NCBI RefSeq assembly: GCF_964340395.1
Contig: NC_135570.1
Location: 15,888,322 to 15,952,321, forward strand
Reading direction: 5' to 3'
Length of the DNA: 64,000 nucleotides
DNA from: Glandiceps talaboti
Taxonomy: Eukaryota > Hemichordata > Enteropneusta > Spengelidae
The notes below the pieces were generated by a model. That model worked only from the letters and a program-made list of their open reading frames with translations, was not told the DNA's origin and searched no databases. This document shows, in pieces, positions 58,401 to 64,000 of this stretch. Each line of letters starts with the position of its first letter. Position 1 is the stretch's first letter. The translations under genes and the position numbers were made by a program.

Positions 58401-60715
58401 ATATATATTACTGTGTATACTATATATACTAGTGTATACTATACAGTACAGTTTTCGCCTAAGCTGTCGCATTTTTCGCGTTCGCTTTGCTTCGCCTTCG
58501 CAGTCGCATCGCCTCATTATCGCTTCAATCAATTCGCTTCGTAACTTGGAATTGCTTCATGACGGCATTCGCATCGCTGTCATTTCACTTCGCATTCGCA
58601 TCGCATCAAAAAACAATGAAGGTCGCTTCACGTCAAACAACAATGAAGGTGAAGCGATACCGTGAAAGGTGTGACAGTATTTGCATATCCGTTTTCACTG
58701 CTGTACGTTGTGAATTCTGTCTAGTAAAATACACGACTCTAAACATGCAATCATCACCAATGTCCCTCGTTCGTCCTTACCGACTTAACATGTATCTGCG
58801 AAGAAGATTTGTGTCCCTCTACAACATCGGTGTACGTATCGTTGACACCCAAGCCCGTCTTGAAGAGGAAGATCTTATTCTAGTATCTAGAAATGCGATC
58901 GGCCGGTTTTTGAAACATTTCAAGGAAACGTAAAGTAAATTTATCTATTAAATAGATAAATTTACTGCAAAGATATACACTATTAAATAGATAAATTTAC
59001 TTTACGTTTCCTTGAAACGTTTCAAAAACCGGCCGATCGCATGAATTATGTAGGAGTTAGTACATCTAAAAGTACACCTATTATATTACTTTATTCCAAT
59101 TGGGAAGTATGCCTATGTAGCCCTAATACTAAATGCAGAACGATTCTCATCTACATATACGTACGATCAATTTTCTTTAGCTTTTCAACCATTTACCTCA
59201 CGACTCAGACCACTATGGAAATTTTTCCAAAGAAACCCCAAAGTCAGAACAGGAATGATTTCATATTTATATTACCAACACTGCAGTACCCTTACTCATT
59301 TTGATGGTAAATAAATATTCCTATACAGTCCGAATATGAAACACCTAACCTGGAGTTGTGAAAGAGCAGTATAGAGGTGAAGGGTTAGGCCGTGTTGACG
59401 AACTTTCAATACAAGTGGAGATGCCTGCCCACGAGTTCAAATCTAGGTCATGTCCGAATGTCATAGCAACTATTGTAATGAGATATGGTTGCCTGGCAAC
59501 TATCATTTAGTTGCGTCAACAAATATAGTGCATGATGAGATCATAGACTCACTATGGGTAAGATCGCGATCTTTGATCATAAATCATAAATGGGGAATTC
59601 AATTTCATACTTGTTCACATACGACCGATGTCTATAAGAGAAATGCAAAAAAAAAAGGATTAAGAGATCGGACACCAAAATGTATTCCAATTGATGTCGT
59701 GTAACCGAGAAAGATTTATTTTTTGTCATGGGATAACATTATTGATAAATTACGTCTCTGGCTGGTTCGGACAGACAATACGAAAAAGAATATGTACTTC
59801 AAGAAATGAGGAGAAGCCTATTACTAAAACCCTCCTCCTTTTGCCAAAATACATGGTTGTTTAATACATGTATGGACAAGGGAAATGGAGAAACACTATG
59901 ATATTGAAACAACTGATGAGTGGGACGCCCAAATAAATGTGTCTTAACTAACGTCAGAAAAAAAGTAAAAAACAAATTTTCGTAAGTTTTAAGTTTATTT
60001 AAAATGCGACATTGTCACCGATGTCGGGAATGCAAAAAATATGGGGTCAGGATACAAAACGTTCAACATAGATGTACGTTGTATTTTGCTTACTTCTGTA
60101 ATTTGAATCTTGTAAGTTTCATTTTAAAGGTATAACCATGGAAGTATACTTCCATGGTATAACGGAGTAAAGTACATAAAATGGCAAATAAAAAAAAACT
60201 TCGTTCATGTATCGAAGGTATAGTGTATTCTAGATAATGTCCAAACAGGAGATCGGAAAGGACTGCATGATACTCAACATTTATTAACGCAAATTTAACC
60301 AAAAGGATTATCGTGCCGTAGACAGAAAAGTAAAGTACAACCCCACATAATTTTAGTAGCCCTAATGATCTATACTTTTCGTTTCAAATCCTTTATCATG
60401 CAAATATGTGGGTATAATAGCGCCTGTTCCACACGATGTGATTCGAAAACAAAGTTGACGCGATGCGAATGGGGTACGATGCGAATGCGAACTCAACGCG
60501 AAAGGGAAGTGATGTTTAATTGAAGCGAACTCCCGTAAACTTGACATTGAGGCGAAGCGAAGCTGAAGCGATGCGAACGCGAATTGAGGCGAGAGCTTAG
60601 GCGAAAACTGTACTGTATATACTATATATACAATATATATACGATACGATATATTTCAGTGTATACAGTATGTACTTCAGTGTATACAGTGTGTACTACA
60701 GTGTACACTATATGT

Positions 60716-60750
<35 letters not shown>

Positions 60751-61357
60751 TAGTGTATACAATATATACATGTTCATTTCTACACAACTGAAAACAATAT
60801 ACAATGTACATATCAACTCACTGTTCATTTAGCTTTTAAAACTAACCCACCTCTACCTACTCTAACACTATTAAATCATTAAATTGATCCCTTCAAATGA
60901 AATAATTGTACCACTTCCTTCACCAATCTCCTGTATGATTTTTTAAATATATATTTTTTTCATATATGTGATGTATTTAATAACTTGTCTGATTTTTCAA
61001 TACTGCAGCTTAATTTTAATATTTTCTTGTGTCATTGCAGGTATAATGTTATTGATAAGTGCTATATGTCATGGTGCCCACACAATCAAAGATAGACAAG
61101 CAAAAACTGGAAGAAGCAACAATTATGATCGCTTTCAAGAAGTAAGTGGTGAAGAAGAAACGCCTGGTACTGGGGAAGCAACGCGACACGATGCACGCAT
61201 TGAGCCAGGGTTCCCAGATGAAATATTTACTGACGACGATAAGGATTTCAAAGACAATCCCTTCAAGGAAGAAGATGGAGGCAGGAAAAGAAGTAATTCT
61301 TTTGATCTGGGAACAGGAAGTTCTGGAATAAATCCCAGTGGAACAATGGTTGTGTAG
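48931..61357 (+). CDS. TMEM72: TMEM72 orthologue, four-pass membrane protein with two alternative last exons
   Basis: Exons: 48931-49024, 51525-51591, 53372-53443, 55021-55154, then either 56347-56462 (160 residues in all) or 61041-61357 (227 residues). All junctions agree in phase. Four hydrophobic segments lie near residues 18-38, 47-70, 99-116 and 115-136. Key family similarity: IWGILTAIALWGIGIDTLRK, GLYLIVTGAVVTFLETLF and SILYVILSIVCFIHPSEVW, then GAMLILLGFLY. These match the order in human TMEM72 ([48 protein letters not shown]). A cysteine cluster (72, 76, 77, 82, 83, 86) in the loop after the second segment could be palmitoylated. The function of TMEM72 is not established; human expression is mainly renal. 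The call is good from motif order and exon layout. Confidence 0.82.
49025..49785. other. TMEM72 intron 1, unique part
   Basis: AT-rich, nothing recognised apart from start of the minisatellite. Confidence 0.4.
49786..51262. repeat. 46-bp minisatellite in TMEM72 intron 1, about 32 copies
   Basis: Unit GGAACTAGACTGTGAGTGGA, GGTGTAAATGGTAATGATAC, CATATA. Two forms of the first part (AGACTGTGAG, AAACCAGTGAG) and of the middle (GGTAATG, CATAACG) alternate in a partly regular pattern. The minus-strand frames over it are artefacts. Confidence 0.95.
51525..51591 (+). CDS. TMEM72: TMEM72 exon 2
   Basis: Acceptor TTGACAG ends at 51524; donor GTAAGT at 51592. Encodes LWGIGIDTLRKGTHVEIGLY, linking the first and second membrane segments. 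Confidence 0.8.
51592..52897. other. TMEM72 intron 2, unique part
   Basis: AT-rich, no exon seen. A 'GAACTTCGTTTATGAAGTTC' hairpin (arms GAACTTC) lies at 52030-52049. Confidence 0.45.
52898..53042. repeat. 145-bp hAT-like MITE
   Basis: Perfect 17-bp terminal inverted repeats CAGTGTTTTTGCTAAGG and CCTTAGCAAAAACACTG, with subterminal GGTAAAA/TTTTACC words. Flanking 8-mers (TGGATGAT, CTGGTGGT) match at only half the sites, so no clear target duplication remains. Confidence 0.75.
53372..53443 (+). CDS. TMEM72: TMEM72 exon 3
   Basis: Acceptor TTTTATAG ends at 53371; donor GTAAGT at 53444. Encodes VTGAVVTFLETLFITGKC and the start of the cysteine cluster. Confidence 0.8.
53444..55020. other. TMEM72 intron 3 with old repeats
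   Basis: 53560-54050 contains 'CATCCATCTGTCTGGCCATCC' and 'AAATGGCGGCCATATTTG', typical of an old dispersed element. GGGCTTGAAATAATGAAAAA at 54521 may be one end of a hAT-type element. No exon seen. Confidence 0.35.
55021..55154 (+). CDS. TMEM72: TMEM72 exon 4
   Basis: Acceptor GTTTTCAG ends at 55020; donor GTAGGT at 55155. Encodes EESCCYKCWGMI and the third membrane segment up to FIHPSEVWLAVIS. This exon can join either last exon, since both begin GT and complete a glycine codon. Confidence 0.82.
55400..55590. repeat. (TG)n-(TGTA)n-(TGCA)n-(TGTA)n microsatellite
   Basis: A (TGCA)n core (55500-55538) sits between two (TGTA)n blocks. All long frames here on both strands are artefacts. Confidence 0.95.
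55690..56346. other. TMEM72 intron 4, distal part
   Basis: A 52-bp direct duplication with CATTTGACTCAACAACATACACTTCAAACC occurs at 56155-56250. No other feature. Confidence 0.45.
56347..56462 (+). CDS. TMEM72: TMEM72 alternative last exon A (short tail)
   Basis: Encodes GAMLILLGFLYATKSFYKED and a short polar tail with QQQ, ending YQYSHI and TGA at 56460. GAMLILLGFLY is closest to human TMEM72 (GSMLIITGLAYFLL). The acceptor TTTGAAG is weaker than that of exon B. Confidence 0.75.
56463..57505. other. Between the two TMEM72 last exons, proximal part
   Basis: AT-rich. GTGATTTGGTAGTGAT words repeat near 56773-56810. At 57288-57303 the text GGTGCCATGTTATTAG followed by GTATGT resembles the start of exon A; it may be a dead duplicate or chance. 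Confidence 0.35.
57507..58198. repeat. 43-bp minisatellite with palindromic core, 16 copies
   Basis: Unit ACTCACCTGCAAAGATATAC, ACTCTAGTGTACACTATAGT, AAC. Each unit contains the 12-bp palindrome TAGTGTACACTA (CTCCAGTG in some). AGTAGTAC/AGTAACAC variants alternate in the second half. Confidence 0.95.
58895..59040. repeat. Internal palindrome, 55-bp arms
   Basis: Arms 58895-58949 and 58986-59040 are inverted copies with one mismatch, beginning and ending GCGATCGGCCGG/CCGGCCGATCGC. The 36-bp spacer holds another AATAGATAAATTTACT and the word CTGCAAAGATATACACT, identical to part of the 43-bp minisatellite unit. Confidence 0.85.
60719..60750. repeat. (TA)n microsatellite
   Basis: About 30 bp of TA just outside the right arm of the large inverted-repeat element. 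Confidence 0.9.
61041..61357 (+). CDS. TMEM72: TMEM72 alternative last exon B (long acidic tail)
   Basis: Encodes GIMLLISAICHGAHTIKDRQ, then a 90-residue cytoplasmic tail rich in Asp, Glu and Gly (EEETPGTGEA, FTDDDKDFKDNPFKEEDGG) ending GTMVV. Acceptor GTCATTGCAG is strong and the phase equals that of exon A. The C-terminal four residues TMVV resemble a class II-like PDZ ligand (inference). ATTAAA near 61446 may serve as its polyadenylation signal. Confidence 0.72.
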
Positions 61358-61617
61358 ACATTGAGAATGTATTGAACAGTTTATAGAAATGGGAAGACTT
61401 GTTATCTCACTGCAGACAGTAAGCTATTCATTTTTATAGCTACATATTAAAACCTGCAGATTCTGATGCAAAATATATTCAGTGCCTTTTGCTATACAAT
61501 GTATTGTAGGACAGGTTTTCAAGGATACAGTTCAGAACTTTGTAGTTTTTCTGAGTAATTTCAGGTTTCAGGTGAAAACCCAGGACATTTCTAACTGTTT
61601 TATGTGTCTTTAAAGAT

Positions 61618-61790
61618 CTGTAAGGGAAATCATGTAAGTAAATGACGTAAGGGAAATAACGTAAGTAAAATGTGGGGAAATAATGTAAGTAAAATGTGGG
61701 GAAAATAACGTAGTAAATTGTAGGGGAAATAACATAAGTAAAATATAGGGGGGAAATAATGTAAGTAAAATGTGAGAAACCATTTATGTG
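61618..61790. repeat. Short tandem repeat 3' of TMEM72
   Basis: Six imperfect units of 25-30 bp with GGGGAAATAACGTAAGTAAA and ATGTG. GTAAGT recurs in each unit but without nearby exons. Confidence 0.85.
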
Positions 61791-63720
61791 AAACCATGAT
61801 AACTACCAAGAAAGAATGTGAAGTTCTTGACTGTTCCTTCAATACTTTTTTGTTTTCATTCTTCAAAAATACCAGTATTATGGACAACTTTCAAAATATT
61901 ATTACATTTTTAGAATCTCATAATTTAATATTTGTGAAAAATACATAATTTATATTTGATGTGAATTGCAATAATACCGTGTAATGTTGGTAAATTGGAT
62001 TGTTGGGTGTGTTGGTGATGTGTACAACTCTAGTCTTGGTTACCCAGACTCCCGTAGTTTGGGGGCTCTCACATATGGTTACCACCACCCAGAGAGTCTG
62101 GGAAAACAGTATTCAAATTTGAAGTGACTTCTGCTTTTGGTTAGGATGAAGCGTCATGGAATGTAATGAATGGAATGTCGTGTGTAATCCCAGGAAATTC
62201 AAACTCCATATAACTATCACATGTCTAACAATTTGGAACACCACATACCTGTTAATTTCAGGTATATAATTTTACAAACTCAGTCTGTGGCCATATGTAC
62301 CTCCTGGTGCAATGAGTTGTACTCCACCAAAAGTGGAAGTCACACTCAAGACTTTCTGGGCAGCGGTAGCTATAAGTTGGAGCCTCCAACAACGAAAGTT
62401 TAGGTAAACGAAACTAGTACAACTCATAATTTGTGTTATTAGATTTAACTGTAGATCTTGGATCAGACTGACTTTGACATTGACATTGACATTACCAGTG
62501 TTGTATTAAGATTGGGATTTGTCAATGAGGGCACTAACATGACTGTCATTTCTAACATGACTGTCATTCCTAACATGACTGTCATTTCTAACAAAAATGA
62601 ATCTCGCAATCTACAGTGTTGTGTACTTGTGTAAATAGAGCTTGTGAGAATGAGACAACAATGACAATGTCATCGTTTTGTGCCATGTGTTATCAAAACT
62701 TGCAGACGTAAAACTTTCGATTCTTGTCCATGAGTAGTTTTTGATGAGACACCAACGAGTTTCTCCTAAGTGAATGTGAGAGTATATTTTGGCATCTCCC
62801 CCCCCCCCCCCCCCCCTTTTGCCATCAAATTTCACAGAGAATAATTTCAAAATATACTTTGACTGATTTGTAAAGAACCATGTGTGATTCCACCAGGCTT
62901 TACTAAAAATCTACATTTAAAATACCTGTGGTATAGCAGATAAAACATCTTGCTGACACATCTCAGGACACATAAACGTTTCAAGTCAGACAGTGCTCCT
63001 AGCTCATATTTTTCATGATTTCACATTACATTCAGTTTAGAAATCGATGTAATTTTGTGCAAATACAAAATTGCATCATTATGAATGTGGTAGATTTGTG
63101 TACACAACATGTGTCGCATGCAAGCCAAGGGTGCAATATTGGAGTACAGAAATTCAAAATTGCTCAAATTACTTGAACTTTGACCTGTGCCTTGAAATTG
63201 GTAACATTTTACTACATACATTTTACTACATACATTTCTGTCTCATTTCATAGCCATTTTACCAAATATTCTGTTTTCATATGAACCTTGGTAAAAATCT
63301 TTGATCACAACAAAGCCATGGACATGTTGTGGTGTACAACCAGGGTTATTAGCATATTTTCTTTAATGATTGAAAGGTAATTCACATATACAGACCACAG
63401 GGTTGTTGACTGTTATTAATACAGTAAGTCTGAATACACAGTTCAGCCATCTGACATCACAATTACAAGAATTTTATGTCAAACAGCATGTAAATGTTTG
63501 TGAAGTGGGATGGCACAACTTTGAAAAGCAACTTTGTGAAAACAGCTTGCTTGAAATAGGAATTCTGAAACGTATACTAGTATATGTGTGTCTGAATAGG
63601 AAATGAATTAGTACAGGATAATTTGGAACATTCTCTTGTTGTCATGACGATAACGTGTGAATTATTGCCAAATAACACAGGAACCAATTCAAACTTTTAT
63701 GAAATTATCGGATACATTTT
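61791..63720. other. Gene-free 3' region
   Basis: Contains a short 21-bp repeat (CTAACATGACTGTCATTYCT, three copies near 62535-62590) and a poly-C run at 62797-62816. No exon, RNA gene or transposon was recognised. Confidence 0.45.
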
Positions 63721-63723
63721 GTT

Positions 63724-64000
63724 GAAACATCTTGTTACCGTTTAAACTAGACTGGACATGTTGTTACCATTTAAACTAGACTTGACATCTTGTTACCATT
63801 TAAACTAGACTGGACATGTTGTTACCATTTAAACTAGACTTGACATGTTGTTACCATTTAAACTAGACTGGACATGTTGTTACCATTTAAACTAGACTTG
63901 ACATCTTGTTACCATTTAAACTAGACTGGACATGTTGTTACCATTTAAACTAGACTTGACATCTTGTTACCATTTAAACTAGACTGGACATGTTGTTACC
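63724..64000. repeat. 29-bp minisatellite running off the window
   Basis: Unit GACATGTTGTTACCATTTAA, ACTAGACTK. Copies with CATCTTG and CATGTTG alternate, giving a 58-bp higher period. Nine or more copies; the end is not seen. Confidence 0.95.

Larger units (their letters stand above)
58321..60770. mobile_element. ~2.4-kb element with long inverted repeats
   Basis: Left arm 58330-58640 and right arm 60430-60690 are inverted copies. The sharpest part is ACAGTACAGTTTTCGCCTAAGCT at 58443-58465 and its exact inverse at 60594-60616. Outside lie CAGTGTATACAGTATATAC-type repeats; inside are long runs of TTCGCATTCGCATCGC-like words. The interior has several short open frames (58640-58933, 59450-59704), no transposase motif I recognise, and an internal 147-bp palindrome. 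It lies within the last TMEM72 intron. Confidence 0.65.

Noticed and set aside
59380-59450. tRNA-like sequence GAGTTCAAATC
   Set aside because: Only a partial B box; flanks do not pair as an acceptor stem.

Overview
This is an AT-rich animal nuclear DNA window. Genes are split by GT-AG introns of up to several kilobases, and the introns are packed with minisatellites, microsatellites, fold-back elements and decayed LINEs. The recognisable proteins (MZB1, GHITM/TMBIM5, TMEM72, a goliath-type PA-domain protein) are bilaterian. The mix of Rex1/CR1-like LINEs, Penelope-like scars, MITEs and long minisatellites suggests a marine invertebrate (lower deuterostome or lophotrochozoan). The species cannot be fixed from the sequence.

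Layout. 1-3.3 kb: repeats, including a G-rich ~240-bp family and two hairpin elements. 3.55-12.35 kb (+): MZB1/pERp1 orthologue, an ER-resident thioredoxin/saposin-like chaperone cofactor ending in KTEL, with a possible optional acidic exon. 12.4-21.9 kb: intergenic, with a 35-copy 37-bp minisatellite that appears to grow out of one end of a TTAA-flanked MITE, and a LINE with a (TTGAA)n tail. 21.96-23.58 kb (-): two-exon PA-domain membrane protein related to goliath/RNF130 proteins, but stopping right after the membrane segment with no RING. 23.7-28.6 kb: LINE pieces, a ~138-bp palindrome and a possible pseudogene. 28.78-29.53 kb (-): 248-residue basic, serine-rich ORF of unknown function. 31-32.1 kb: compound microsatellite and a LINE 3' end. 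33.47-43.68 kb (+): GHITM in seven coding exons; its first intron holds about 100 copies of a 34-bp repeat. 46.48-47.78 kb (-): a three-exon gene of unknown function that I assembled from splice phases. 48.93-61.36 kb (+): TMEM72 orthologue with two alternative last exons, separated by a ~2.4-kb inverted-repeat element. 61.4-64 kb: 3' flank and the start of another minisatellite.

The genes do not form an operon or pathway. MZB1 works in the ER and GHITM in the mitochondrial inner membrane; TMEM72 and the PA protein are membrane proteins of uncertain role. The strongest gene-level observations are the acidic MZB1 exon, the alternative TMEM72 C-termini, the triplicated in-phase splice donor of GHITM, the RING-less goliath-like protein and the unrecognised three-exon gene. 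The strongest repeat observations are the TIR-derived minisatellite and the microsatellite-carrying dispersed element found in several copies. All calls come from reading the sequence by eye; no alignment or transcript data were available.
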